Shown in pieces: positions 25,889 to 34,234 of a stretch of 45,958 bases of DNA; position 1 is the first letter of the stretch, and every line of letters starts with the position of its first letter. This DNA is from a bacterium (GTDB lineage Bacteria > Krumholzibacteriota > Krumholzibacteriia > LZORAL124-64-63). Under the pieces are notes generated by a model that searched no databases, had not been told where the DNA came from, and was given only the letters and a program-made list of their open reading frames with translations. Made by a program: the position numbers and the translations under genes. The stretch covers positions 1-45,958 of the forward strand of contig JAHJTW010000299.1 of NCBI GenBank assembly GCA_018829565.1. The letters run 5' to 3'.

Positions 25889-27202
25889 GTGCTCTGGTTG
25901 CAGCGAACCCTCAAGGATACCGCGTCCATGGAAGGGGTGGGCCTCCACACGGGCGCCTCCAGCCGCATGACGTTCCGGCCCGCTGCGCCCAACACCGGCC
26001 TGGTCTTCGTCGCCCTGGACGGCGGGCGCGAGGTCAGGATCCCCGCCCTGGTGGAGAACATCTCCCGGGACCAGGACCTGACGCGGGCGACCACCCTGGC
26101 CGGGGACGGGGTCCAGATCACCACCGTGGAACACGTCCTGGCCGCCCTGATGGGCATGGGGATCACCAACTGCGAGATCGTCCTGGAAGGCGGGGAACCG
26201 CCGGTCGTGGGCTGCGCCAGCGCCCGGCCCTACGTCGAGATGATCGACCGGGCCGGAGTGCAGGACCAGGGCCTGCCCGCCCTGACCTACCGGGTCACCC
26301 GGCCGGTCACCTGGCGCAACGGCGACGTGGAGATCAGCGTGGAGCCGGCCGACCAGTTCCTCCTCTCGTTCCACATCGACTACGACAACCCGGCCATCGG
26401 CATCCAGGCGGCCACCTTCGAGATCGGTCCGGATGTTTTCCGGACGGAGATCGCCCCCGCCCGCACCTTCGCCCTCCTGAAGGACGTGGCCATGCTCCAG
26501 GACATGGGCCTGGTCAAGGGGGGATCCCTGGACAACGCCCTGGTTTTCGGTGATGACGGCCTGGAGGGGGGACAGGAGCTGCGCTTCGCCGACGAGTGCG
26601 TCCGGCACAAGATCCTCGACCTGCTGGGGGATCTGGCCTTGCTGGGGATGCCCATCCGGGGGCACGTGCACGCCCGGCGATCGGGCCACCAAGGCAACGT
26701 GGCCTTCACGCGGATCCTGGCCGAGACCGAACGCAAGCAGCCCCGGATCTACCCGCCGCGGAATCCGGTCCAGTGGGACATCGTCTCCATCATGGACATC
26801 ATGCCCCACCGGTACCCCTTCCTGCTCGTGGATCGGATCACCGAGCTCGAGCCGGGCAGGCGCGTGGTGGGGCTGAAGAACGTGACCATCAACGAACCGT
26901 TTTTCCAGGGCCACTTCCCCGGACACCCCATCATGCCGGCGGTCCTGATCATCGAGGCCATGGCCCAGACCGGGGGAGTGCTGCTGCTGAGCGCCTTCGA
27001 CGACCCCCGGGGCAAGCTGGTCTACTTCAGCGGGATCGACAGCGCCCGCTTCCGTCAACCGGTCACCCCGGGTGACCAGATCCGTTTCGAACTGGAAATG
27101 ATCAAGCTGCGGGGATCCATGTGCAAGATGCGCGGGATCGCCTGGGTCGGCGACGCCAAGGTTGCCGAGGCGGTTCTGATGTCCACCGTCGTGGACAGCT
27201 GA
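25889..27202 (+). CDS. lpxC/fabZ: Bifunctional LpxC-FabZ fusion
   Basis: Joins UDP-3-O-acyl-GlcNAc deacetylase (the committed step of lipid A) to beta-hydroxyacyl-ACP dehydratase in one 437-aa chain. The LpxC part (about 1-285) keeps the zinc/catalytic residues E81-H82 (TVEHVLAAL), H240 and D244 (HKILDLLGD) and H267 (SGHQGN). The FabZ part (about 290-437) has [12 protein letters not shown] (H307), [10 protein letters not shown] (H342) and catalytic E356 in IIEAMAQ. The GTG start at 25889 follows an AGGAG. Fusion of the two enzymes, which compete for hydroxyacyl-ACP, is known in Bacteroidetes and relatives and supports an FCB-like affiliation. Both active sites appear intact. Confidence 0.94.
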   Translation: MLWLQRTLKDTASMEGVGLHTGASSRMTFRPAAPNTGLVFVALDGGREVRIPALVENISRDQDLTRATTLAGDGVQITTVEHVLAALMGMGITNCEIVLEGGEPPVVGCASARPYVEMIDRAGVQDQGLPALTYRVTRPVTWRNGDVEISVEPADQFLLSFHIDYDNPAIGIQAATFEIGPDVFRTEIAPARTFALLKDVAMLQDMGLVKGGSLDNALVFGDDGLEGGQELRFADECVRHKILDLLGDLALLGMPIRGHVHARRSGHQGNVAFTRILAETERKQPRIYPPRNPVQWDIVSIMDIMPHRYPFLLVDRITELEPGRRVVGLKNVTINEPFFQGHFPGHPIMPAVLIIEAMAQTGGVLLLSAFDDPRGKLVYFSGIDSARFRQPVTPGDQIRFELEMIKLRGSMCKMRGIAWVGDAKVAEAVLMSTVVDS

Positions 27203-27226
27203 TCCGCCGCCAAAAGGAGGATTGAC

Positions 27227-28048
27227 TTGGATCCATTGAAGATCAAGAAGGTCATCGGCCCGCGTCCCCTGCGGGAAGCGGAGATCCACCCCACCGCGGT
27301 GGTTCATCCGTCCGCCCGCCTGGGCCACAACGTGAAGGTCGGACCTCATTCGGTGATCGGTGCGGACGTCACCATCGGTCCGGATTGCATGATCGGCAGT
27401 TCGGTCCTCATCGACGGCAGCACCATCATCGGATCCAACAACCGCTTCTTCCACGGCGCCGCCATCGGCAGCGAACCCCAGGACAAGAAATACCACGGGG
27501 AGAAATCCTACGTGGAGATCGGCGACAACAACGATTTCCGCGAGTTCTGCACCGTGCACCTGGCCACGGGCGAGGGCGACGCCACCCGCATCGGCAGCAA
27601 CAACCTGCTGATGGCCTACGTGCACATCGCGCACAACTGCCACATCCACGACAACACGATCCTCGCCAACGCGGTGAACCTCGCCGGACACGTCGAGGTC
27701 GAGAGCTGCGCCACCATCGGCGGACTCACTCCGGTGCACCAGTTCGTGCGGATCGGCGCCTACAGCTTCGTGGGCGGCGGCAGCCGTCTGCCCCAGGACG
27801 TCCCGCCCTTCATCAAGGTGGCGGGCAATCCGGTCGAGGTCGCCGGCATCAACAGCATCGGCCTGAAGCGCAACGGGTTCACGGACGAGGAACTGTTGAA
27901 CCTGAAGAAGGCCTACCGGCTCCTGTACCGTTCCGGGCTGAACGTGACCCAGGCCCTCGAGCGCATCGCCGCCGATTGCAGGCTCGATCGCCGGATCGAG
28001 GAGCTCATGGCGTTCATCCGGCGTTCGGAGCGGGGGATCGTCCGCTGA
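27227..28048 (+). CDS. lpxA: UDP-N-acetylglucosamine O-acyltransferase LpxA
   Basis: First acyl transfer of lipid A synthesis. The 273-aa product has hexapeptide beta-helix repeats from about residue 20 (IHPTAVVHPSARLG). The active-site segment is MAYVHIAHNCHIHDN. FVGGGSRLPQDVPPF and GINSIGLKRNGF are LpxA markers, and a helical C-terminal domain follows. The TTG start at 27227 has AAGGAGG six bases upstream. The N-terminus is about 10-15 residues longer than usual before the first repeat. Confidence 0.94.
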   Translation: MDPLKIKKVIGPRPLREAEIHPTAVVHPSARLGHNVKVGPHSVIGADVTIGPDCMIGSSVLIDGSTIIGSNNRFFHGAAIGSEPQDKKYHGEKSYVEIGDNNDFREFCTVHLATGEGDATRIGSNNLLMAYVHIAHNCHIHDNTILANAVNLAGHVEVESCATIGGLTPVHQFVRIGAYSFVGGGSRLPQDVPPFIKVAGNPVEVAGINSIGLKRNGFTDEELLNLKKAYRLLYRSGLNVTQALERIAADCRLDRRIEELMAFIRRSERGIVR

Positions 28049-28079
28049 TCGGTGCGATCACCGGAAAGGCTCACGCGTC

Positions 28080-29258
28080 GTGAAGGGCAATGACGTCAGG
28101 CATATCTTCCTTTCCTGCGGCGAGGCCAGCGGGGACCGGTACGGGGCGGATCTCATATCCGCCCTGCGCTCTTTGGACCCGGACCTGCGGATCTCGGCCA
28201 TGGGCGGCGAACTGGTCGCCGCCGCCGGAGCGGAGATCGTGGCATCCAGCGAGCCCCTGGCGGTCATGGGCTTCACCGAGGTGGTGCAGGCCTGGCCCGA
28301 GATCCACAGGGCCCGGCGGTCCATCGACCGCTTCCTGAAGGCCGAAAAGGTCGACCTGGTCATCCCCCTGGATTTCCCCGGCTTCAACGGCTGGCTCGCC
28401 GGACGCGCCCGTTCCCTGGGCATTCCCGTGTTCTGGCTCATCGCGCCGCAACTGTGGGCGTGGGGGGGCTGGCGCACGCGCGGGTTCCGCGGGAAGATCG
28501 ACCGGCTGGGCACCATCCTCCCTTTCGAGGCGGATTTCTTCCGCCAGCGGGGATTCGACGTCTTTCCCATGGGGCACCCGCTGATGGACGACTACGGGGG
28601 GGATTTCCCCTTCCAGGAGAGCCTGACCCTGCGGGAGCGGAACCTGCACGACCGGGACAAGCTGCTGACCATCGGCCTCTTTCCCGGCAGCCGGCGGCAG
28701 GAACTCGATCATCTGTTGCCGACCCTCAAGGTCACCGCCCAGGCCGTCGTCGGGCACCTCGGCAACCGGCCCCTGAAGTTCCTTGCCAGCGTGGCTCCAG
28801 GCATCGATCCGCGTTTGGTCCGGGACGCCTTCGAAGGCCAGGTGGAGACCACCCGGGAGCCGGTGGCGAAGATCCTGCCCGGCTGCGATCTGGCTCTGGT
28901 CTGCAGCGGCACGGTCAGCCTGGAGGCCGCCCTGGCCGGCGTGCCTCACGAGCTGGTCTACCATACCGGGGCCTTCAACTACTTCATCGCCCGCAAGCTG
29001 GTCCGCGTGCCCTACATCGGCCTGAGCAACCTGCTGCTCGACCGGCCGGTGGTGCGGGAGCACGTCCAGGAAGGCGCCTCCCCGCTGCCCCTGGCCCGCA
29101 GCCTGTTGCGCTGGATCGCCCGCCCCGCCGAGCGCGAGGTCTTCTACGGGGATTGCCGGGAACTGCGGGGGAAGTGCGGGGCCCCGGGCGTCTGGCGGAG
29201 GACGGCCGCCGAGATCCTCCGTTTCGCAGGAACCGGCCGGAACGGGGCCGGTGGTTGA
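28080..29258 (+). CDS. lpxB: Lipid-A-disaccharide synthase LpxB
   Basis: GT-B glycosyltransferase joining UDP-2,3-diacylglucosamine and lipid X. The 392-aa product starts with IFLSCGEASGDRYGADL and has the N-terminal Rossmann features PLAVMGFTEV and DFPGFN. APQLWAWGGWRTRGF is the family core, and LFPGSRRQEL and CSGTVSLEAALAGVPHELVYHTG form the C-terminal nucleotide site. The GTG start at 28080 is the best fit, with GGAAAGG upstream. No gene for the preceding pyrophosphatase step (LpxH, LpxI or LpxG) is in the cluster, so it must be elsewhere. Confidence 0.94.
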   Translation: MKGNDVRHIFLSCGEASGDRYGADLISALRSLDPDLRISAMGGELVAAAGAEIVASSEPLAVMGFTEVVQAWPEIHRARRSIDRFLKAEKVDLVIPLDFPGFNGWLAGRARSLGIPVFWLIAPQLWAWGGWRTRGFRGKIDRLGTILPFEADFFRQRGFDVFPMGHPLMDDYGGDFPFQESLTLRERNLHDRDKLLTIGLFPGSRRQELDHLLPTLKVTAQAVVGHLGNRPLKFLASVAPGIDPRLVRDAFEGQVETTREPVAKILPGCDLALVCSGTVSLEAALAGVPHELVYHTGAFNYFIARKLVRVPYIGLSNLLLDRPVVREHVQEGASPLPLARSLLRWIARPAEREVFYGDCRELRGKCGAPGVWRRTAAEILRFAGTGRNGAGG

Positions 29259-29868
29259 CATGGGTCTGCAGGGGTTGAAAATGACCCTCGCCCCTCTGGT
29301 CTGGTCCGCCTACTGCGCCCTCACCGACGTGCCCGAGGCCGCCCCTCGCCGCCCCGACGATCCCCCCCTCATCTACGCCTGCCTGCACCGGGACATCCTG
29401 CCGGCCATCCGTCACCTGCGGCCGGTCCAGCCGGTCCTGCTGGTGAGCCTCAGCCCGGACGGGGACATCCTGGTCCGGACCCTCGGCGAGGATGCCTATG
29501 GTTTCGTGCGCGGGTCCACCGGAAGCGGAGGCGGGAGGGCCCTGGCCGGACTGAGACGGTGCCTCGAGGACGGCCGGTCGGTCGGCCTGGCCGTGGACGG
29601 GCCCAAGGGACCCTTCGGCAAGGTCCAGGAGGGGGTGCTGCATCTGGCGCGGCTGACGGGGCGGCAGATCCAGCCCCTGCGGATCCGGGCCACCGGGGCC
29701 TGCCACCTGGGAACCTGGGACCGGACCCTGATCCCCCTGCCCCGGGGCCGGGTGACGGTGGTCCAGGGGAGCCTTTTCCGGGTGGGACCGGAGGCGTCAG
29801 GACCCGAGGTCGAGAAGGTCCGCCGCGAGCTGGAGCAGTTTCTCGGGGATGACGAACATGTCCTTTGA
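29251..29868 (+). CDS. DUF374-family lysophospholipid-acyltransferase-like protein (possible LpxJ-type)
   Basis: A 205-aa acyltransferase-fold protein (PlsC-like superfamily) of the DUF374 family. Visible motifs are CLHRDILPAIRHL (His-containing block I), SLSPDGDIL, FVRGSTGSGGGRALAGLRR and LAVDGPKGPFGKVQEGVLHLARLTG. As I recall, DUF374 includes LpxJ of Helicobacter/Campylobacter, a late lipid A acyltransferase. Its place between lpxB and lpxK fits a role in adding a secondary acyl chain, but that is inference. A GTG at 29251 (8-base overlap with lpxB) and an ATG at 29260 (one base after the lpxB stop) are both possible starts, and neither has a strong ribosome site. Confidence 0.83.
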   Translation: MVDMGLQGLKMTLAPLVWSAYCALTDVPEAAPRRPDDPPLIYACLHRDILPAIRHLRPVQPVLLVSLSPDGDILVRTLGEDAYGFVRGSTGSGGGRALAGLRRCLEDGRSVGLAVDGPKGPFGKVQEGVLHLARLTGRQIQPLRIRATGACHLGTWDRTLIPLPRGRVTVVQGSLFRVGPEASGPEVEKVRRELEQFLGDDEHVL

Positions 29869-30949
29869 AATATTGGATTTGCGTCCGCGGTCACAGATCC
29901 TGACGGATCGGATCTGGGCCAGGTCCGCCACCGGCCAGCGGGGCCCCGGGGAGGCCGGCTGGTGGGACCGGGCGGTGACGGATTGGACCCTCAGGCGCGT
30001 GAGGCGACGCCGCCTTCCCGAGGGCGGGCCCTTCCTGGTTTCCATCGGGAACCTCGCCCTGGGGGGGACGGGCAAGACTCCGGTCCTTCAGCGGCTGGCG
30101 GCCGACCTCGCCGGCGCAGGCCTGGCCGTCGGCATCCTCACCCGCGGCTACGGTTCGGCCCTGCCCGGGCCTCTCGTCGTTTCCCCCGGGAACGAGGGCT
30201 GCGGGGACGAGGCTCGCCTGATGGCGTCCCGGCTGGCCGGAACCGGGACCGTGGTGGTCCAGTCGCGGCGCCGGTCGACGGGTCTGGACTTCCTGCGGCG
30301 GCAGGCCCCGGATCTGGACCTGGTCCTCCTCGAGGATGCCCACCAGACGGCGGGAATCGGGCGTGACCTCGACGTTCTCCTCCTGGACCGCTGGCGGGTC
30401 GGGGATTCCCCGGACCGAACCGGTCACCTGATTCCCCTGTGCGGTCCCGTCCTGCCCTTCGGCCCCTGGCGTGAGCCGGCGGACGGCGCCCGGCGGGCGG
30501 GGATCTGGCTGGTCGAGGCTGAACCTGCTGCGGCCGGGGTGGGGCTGTGGGGCCAGCCGGTGGCCGCCTTCGCGCGGCGACCGGTCCTGGGCGGGGGCAC
30601 CATCCCGGGTCTGGCCGTCCAGGACGGCCCCTGGGCGGCGCTTTCGGGCATCGCCAGGCCCGAACCGTTCGAGACCGCCGCCGCGGCCGCCGTGGGCTCC
30701 GAGCCCGCCCTCGTGATCCGGTGCCGGGATCACGAACCCTTCGGGCCGGGCGTCCGGGGCAGGATCCTGGCCGCCGTGCGGCGGTGCGGCGCCGCGAGCG
30801 TGGTCTGTACGGCCAAGGACTGGATCAAGCTGGAGGGGGGCTGGCCCGGCGACCTCAACGGGGTGGTCCTGGACCAGCGGCTGGAGTGGACGAGCGAACC
30901 GGCGCTCCCGGAACTGATCCGGAAGCGCCGGTCATTGTCTCGCAGGTGA
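29858..30949 (+). CDS. lpxK: Tetraacyldisaccharide 4'-kinase LpxK (variant motif)
   Basis: Phosphorylates the 4' position of the lipid A disaccharide at the inner membrane. The 363-aa product has the LpxK P-loop SIGNLALGGTGKTP, GILTRGYGS, GDEARLMA, PFGPWREP, GIARPEPF, RDHEPF and TAKDWIKLE, all in family order. The usual DDGFQHR motif is changed to EDAHQTA, losing one Asp and the His reported to matter for catalysis in Aquifex LpxK. Catalytic competence is therefore less certain. ATG 29858 has GGGGA eight bases upstream; ATG 29849 is an alternative. It is the last gene of the lipid A operon, with its stop eight bases from the convergent lipoprotein gene. The frame stays open far beyond lpxK on neighbouring DNA without coding meaning. 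Confidence 0.9.
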   Translation: MSFEILDLRPRSQILTDRIWARSATGQRGPGEAGWWDRAVTDWTLRRVRRRRLPEGGPFLVSIGNLALGGTGKTPVLQRLAADLAGAGLAVGILTRGYGSALPGPLVVSPGNEGCGDEARLMASRLAGTGTVVVQSRRRSTGLDFLRRQAPDLDLVLLEDAHQTAGIGRDLDVLLLDRWRVGDSPDRTGHLIPLCGPVLPFGPWREPADGARRAGIWLVEAEPAAAGVGLWGQPVAAFARRPVLGGGTIPGLAVQDGPWAALSGIARPEPFETAAAAAVGSEPALVIRCRDHEPFGPGVRGRILAAVRRCGAASVVCTAKDWIKLEGGWPGDLNGVVLDQRLEWTSEPALPELIRKRRSLSRR

Positions 30950-30957
30950 CCTCCCGG

Positions 30958-31569
30958 TCACTCGGAGGAGACGACCCCGAAGAAGGTGACCATCAGGCCG
31001 GCGGGGATCGAGACCTCGTATTCGCTGCCCGACTCGTGCCCGTGGAAGGTGATCTCCAGGGCCGCGGTGAAGCTGGACGGGACCCCCTCGGGGTCGATGA
31101 AGTCCAGGTACAGCTGACGGAACCAGGGCTCTTCCTTCATGAGGCGATCGGCGACCAGGATCTGGACGACCGCCTGGTCGTCGATCGGCACGATGGCGTC
31201 GGCCAGGCCGCCGGTGACGTTGTAATCCGTCAAGCCTTCGGGGGCGCTGGGGCCGGGGTGCCAGGTCAGGTCGTAGCTCGTGATGTGGAACCAGCTGTAG
31301 GTCCCGTTCTCGGGGATGACCATGTTGTTGTTCATCGCCCGCGCCTGGAAGACGACGGGTATCCAGTCGATGGGGGCGAAGTCGTCGTCGGTCCCCAGGA
31401 TCTTGTCGTTGCCGGAGTTCAGGTAGGCGGAGACCAGGGGGGCGCCCGCGTTGACGGATTGGACCTCGCAGACCAGCCTCTGAAGTTCGTTATTGCTGGT
31501 GTCGCATCCGGCCAGGACTGTCAGACCCACCGTCAGGGCGAGCATCGTGATCAGAAGACGGGATTTCAC
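30958..31569 (-). CDS. Unknown lipoprotein, minus strand
   Basis: A 203-aa predicted lipoprotein. The signal peptide KSRLLITMLALTVGLTVLAGC has a clear lipobox (LAGC). The residues after the Cys are DTSNNE; whether the Asp means inner-membrane retention depends on sorting rules not known in this lineage. The mature part is acidic and beta-rich, with DDDFAPIDWIPVVFQARAMNN, TYSWFHITSYDLTWHPG and a C-terminal SIPAGLMVTFFGVVSSE. I do not recognise the family. The GTG start (31569 on the minus strand) has GGAGGA seven bases upstream; an upstream in-frame start would add 18 residues that disrupt the signal peptide. It is the only minus-strand gene until fbp, convergent with lpxK and divergent from nadB. 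Confidence 0.82.
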   Translation of the reverse strand: MKSRLLITMLALTVGLTVLAGCDTSNNELQRLVCEVQSVNAGAPLVSAYLNSGNDKILGTDDDFAPIDWIPVVFQARAMNNNMVIPENGTYSWFHITSYDLTWHPGPSAPEGLTDYNVTGGLADAIVPIDDQAVVQILVADRLMKEEPWFRQLYLDFIDPEGVPSSFTAALEITFHGHESGSEYEVSIPAGLMVTFFGVVSSE

Positions 31570-31722
31570 GGTTTCATCCTCCAGGTGGATGGACTTCCGG
31601 CGGCGCTCCTTCAGTGGACACACCCCGCCCGGGAAGTATATGTTCGGTTCCTGGATATGTTTTCGGCAGATGGCGTCCGGGCTTTAGCGGCATTATTCTG
31701 GGGGCATGCCCCGAGGAGCACC
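31570..31722. other. Divergent intergenic region, lipoprotein/nadB
   Basis: These 153 bases must hold the promoters of both divergent genes. On the minus strand a TATACT lies at about 31635-31640, a plausible -10 without a clear -35. On the plus strand the AT-rich patch near 31684-31702 could be the nadB -10 region. Neither is strong enough to call alone. No gene is seen. Confidence 0.35.
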
Positions 31723-33399
31723 ATGAGGACCAGACCGGGCCCTTCCATCCACCGCAGCCGCTATCTGGTGATCGGTTCCGGAATCGCCGGCCTGCAGTTC
31801 GCCCTGCTGGCGGCCGCGTCCGGGTCCGTGCGGGTCGTCACCAAGAAGGAAAGCCGGGAGAGCAACACGAACTACGCCCAGGGCGGGATCGCCGCCGTGG
31901 TCTCTCCCCTGGACGACTTCGAACTCCACGTTCAGGACACCCTCACCGCCGGGGACGGGCTGTGCCGGGAAGACGTGGTCCGGCGGATGGTGGAGGCCGG
32001 CCCCGAGCTCATCCAGCGGCTGCTGGGGTACGGGATCCAGTTCTCCCGGGAAGGGGCCGGCGAAGGCGAGACCTATTCCCTCGGGCGCGAAGGGGGCCAT
32101 TCCCGGCGCCGGGTGCTGCACTGCCGGGATCTGACCGGCCGGGAGATCGAGGCCCGGCTGCTGGCGGCGTGCCAGAGCCATTCCGCGATCACGCTGGCCG
32201 AGGACCACATGGGTCTGGAACTGATCCGGGGAGCGGACCTGGGCTGGCAGGACGAGGCGGCCGACCGCATCGTGGGCGCCCGGGTCCTCGACCGCCGGAA
32301 GGTCGCCCAGGAGATCTACCTCGCCGATGCGGTCATCCTGGCCACCGGAGGCTGCGGCAAGGTCTACAGCTACACCAGCAACCCCGACATCGCGACCGGG
32401 GACGGCCTGGTCATGGCCTACCGGGCGGGAGCCGAGGTGCGCAACCTCGAGTTCGTGCAGTTCCACCCCACCTGTCTGTACCATCCCGACGCCAAGAGCT
32501 TCCTCATCAGCGAAGCCGTCCGGGGGGAGGGCGCCGTCCTGGTCAACCAGAGGGGCGAGCAATTCATGCCCCGGTACCATCCCCTGGCCGATCTGGCTCC
32601 CCGGGACGTGGTCGCCCGCAGCATCGACCGCGAGATGAAGACCAGCGGCGAACACTGCGCCTATCTCGATCTGCGCCATCTCGACCGCAAGCACGTGGAG
32701 GAGAGGTTCCCCAACCTGGTGGCCATCTGCCGGCGCTTCGGCATCGACATGGCCGGCGAGCTCGTGCCGGTCGTCCCGGCGGCCCACTACATGTGCGGGG
32801 GCGTGGCGGTGGACGGCCTGGGCCGGACCACCCTGCCGGGGCTGTACGCCGTGGGGGAGGTCGCCTGCACCGGGGTCCACGGGGCCAACCGGCTGGCCAG
32901 CAACTCCCTGCTCGAGGCCGTCTACTTCGCGGCCGCGGCCGCGGGCTCGGTGGCCGACGAGCCGGCCGTGGTCGCCCGCCGGCCGGCCTCTTTGCCCGAC
33001 ACCTGGTTCGGACAGGAGGAGCCGGCGCCGCAGGTGGAGGCCATGATCCTGGAGCACGACTGGGATCTGGTGCGCCGGGTGATGTGGGACTACGTCGGCA
33101 TCGTCAGGGACCGCGAGCGCCTGGACATCGCCCTCATGAGGCTGCGGACCATCCGGGCCACGGTGGAGACCATCTTCGCCGACTCCCCGCTGGTGGCCGA
33201 GGTGGTCGAGCTGCGGAACATCGCCCTGCTCGGCGAACTGATCGTGCTGTGCGCCCGCGCCCGGCACGAGAGCCGGGGCCTGAACTTCACCCTGGACTAT
33301 CCCGACCGCTTGCCCGAAGCCGTCGACACCGTGCTGTGCCGCGGCGCCGCCCTGGACGGCGAGTCCAGCTTCGAGCCCGGACCGGACCACCATGCCTGA
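31723..33399 (+). CDS. nadB: L-aspartate oxidase
   Basis: FAD enzyme oxidising L-aspartate to iminoaspartate, the first step of de novo NAD synthesis. The 558-aa product has the N-terminal FAD fold (YLVIGSGIAGLQFALLAA). SNTNYAQGGIAAV, EGGHSRRRVLHCRDLTG, the catalytic-region HPTCLYHPDAKSFLISEAVRGEGA and HGANRLASNSLLEAVYFA are typical of NadB rather than SdhA/FrdA. A C-terminal helical domain completes it. ATG 31723 has GAGGAG close upstream. nadA and nadC are not in the window. The last 8 bases overlap the methyltransferase gene, so it appears to head the bacillithiol operon. Confidence 0.94.
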   Translation: MRTRPGPSIHRSRYLVIGSGIAGLQFALLAAASGSVRVVTKKESRESNTNYAQGGIAAVVSPLDDFELHVQDTLTAGDGLCREDVVRRMVEAGPELIQRLLGYGIQFSREGAGEGETYSLGREGGHSRRRVLHCRDLTGREIEARLLAACQSHSAITLAEDHMGLELIRGADLGWQDEAADRIVGARVLDRRKVAQEIYLADAVILATGGCGKVYSYTSNPDIATGDGLVMAYRAGAEVRNLEFVQFHPTCLYHPDAKSFLISEAVRGEGAVLVNQRGEQFMPRYHPLADLAPRDVVARSIDREMKTSGEHCAYLDLRHLDRKHVEERFPNLVAICRRFGIDMAGELVPVVPAAHYMCGGVAVDGLGRTTLPGLYAVGEVACTGVHGANRLASNSLLEAVYFAAAAAGSVADEPAVVARRPASLPDTWFGQEEPAPQVEAMILEHDWDLVRRVMWDYVGIVRDRERLDIALMRLRTIRATVETIFADSPLVAEVVELRNIALLGELIVLCARARHESRGLNFTLDYPDRLPEAVDTVLCRGAALDGESSFEPGPDHHA

Positions 33400-34234
33400 C
33401 CCCTGGTTCGTCACCGCCTTCGGCGCCCACTATCCCGCCCTGTACGCGCACCGGGACGAGGCCGAGGCCAGCCGCTGCCTGGACCTCCTGCCCCGGCTCG
33501 CTCCCCTGGAGGGATCGGGCCCGGCCGCCGGCCTGCCCCTGCTCGATCTGGGCTGCGGCGACGGCCGGCATCTCGTCCATCTGGCCTCCCTGTCCGTCCC
33601 GGTCGTCGGGCTGGATCTCTCGCCCCCGCTCCTGGCCGGCGCCCGCAGGCGCCTGGGCAGCGAGGGGAGCGCATCCTCCGCCGCCCTGGTCCGGGGCGAC
33701 ATGCGGCGCCTCCCCTTCGGCGACGATTCCCTGGCCGGGGTGCTGTCCCTGTTCACCGCCTTCGGCTACTTCGGCCCGCTTGCGGCCAACGGCGGGGTCG
33801 TGGCCGAGGTCGGCAGGGTGCTGGCCGCCGGCGGACACTGGTTCCTGGACTACTTCGACGCCGGGCAGGTCAGGCGGGAGCTGGGGACCGAGGGGGCCCC
33901 CGTCACGCGCGCCCGGGTGGTGGGACCATGCGCCGTCACCGAGACCCGGCGCCTCGGCCCCGCCGCGGAGACGGTGATCAAGGACGTGGTCCTGACGCCC
34001 TTGCCCGGCCGGGAAGACGAGGCGGACGCCCTGGGTGTCGGCCCCGCGGGCCTGAGCTACCGGGAACAGGTGGCCCTTTTCGGCCTGGATGACCTGGACT
34101 CCCTGGCGGCCCTTCACCACCTGGAGCGGATCGCCGGCGCAGGCGGCTACGAGGGCGAGCCCCTCGGCGGCGGCAGCCGCTGGCTGCTGGTCTACCGGCG
34201 CCGGGATTCCGGGACAAGGGGGGAGGACGCGTGA
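33392..34234 (+). CDS. Class I SAM methyltransferase in the bacillithiol operon
   Basis: A 280-aa Rossmann-fold methyltransferase: motif I LLDLGCGDGRHLVHLA (about 50-65), VVGLDLSPPLLAGARRRL, GDMRRLPFGDDSLAGVLSLFTAFGYF and RVLAAGGHWFLDYFD. The N-terminus WFVTAFGAHYPALYAHRDEAEA resembles a methyltransferase group I associate with bshC neighbourhoods. It overlaps nadB by 8 bases and bshC by 4, so it is co-translated with the bacillithiol genes. In Chlorobaculum a SAM methyltransferase (NmbA) converts bacillithiol to N-methyl-bacillithiol. This gene is a candidate for the same job, inferred from context. Other small-molecule methylations are possible. Confidence 0.88.
   Translation: MPDPWFVTAFGAHYPALYAHRDEAEASRCLDLLPRLAPLEGSGPAAGLPLLDLGCGDGRHLVHLASLSVPVVGLDLSPPLLAGARRRLGSEGSASSAALVRGDMRRLPFGDDSLAGVLSLFTAFGYFGPLAANGGVVAEVGRVLAAGGHWFLDYFDAGQVRRELGTEGAPVTRARVVGPCAVTETRRLGPAAETVIKDVVLTPLPGREDEADALGVGPAGLSYREQVALFGLDDLDSLAALHHLERIAGAGGYEGEPLGGGSRWLLVYRRRDSGTRGEDA

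Noticed and set aside
30547-31722. 392-residue extension of the nadB frame to the left
   Set aside because: It runs through lpxK and antisense to the lipoprotein gene. NadB homology begins only at 31723, where a Shine-Dalgarno lies.
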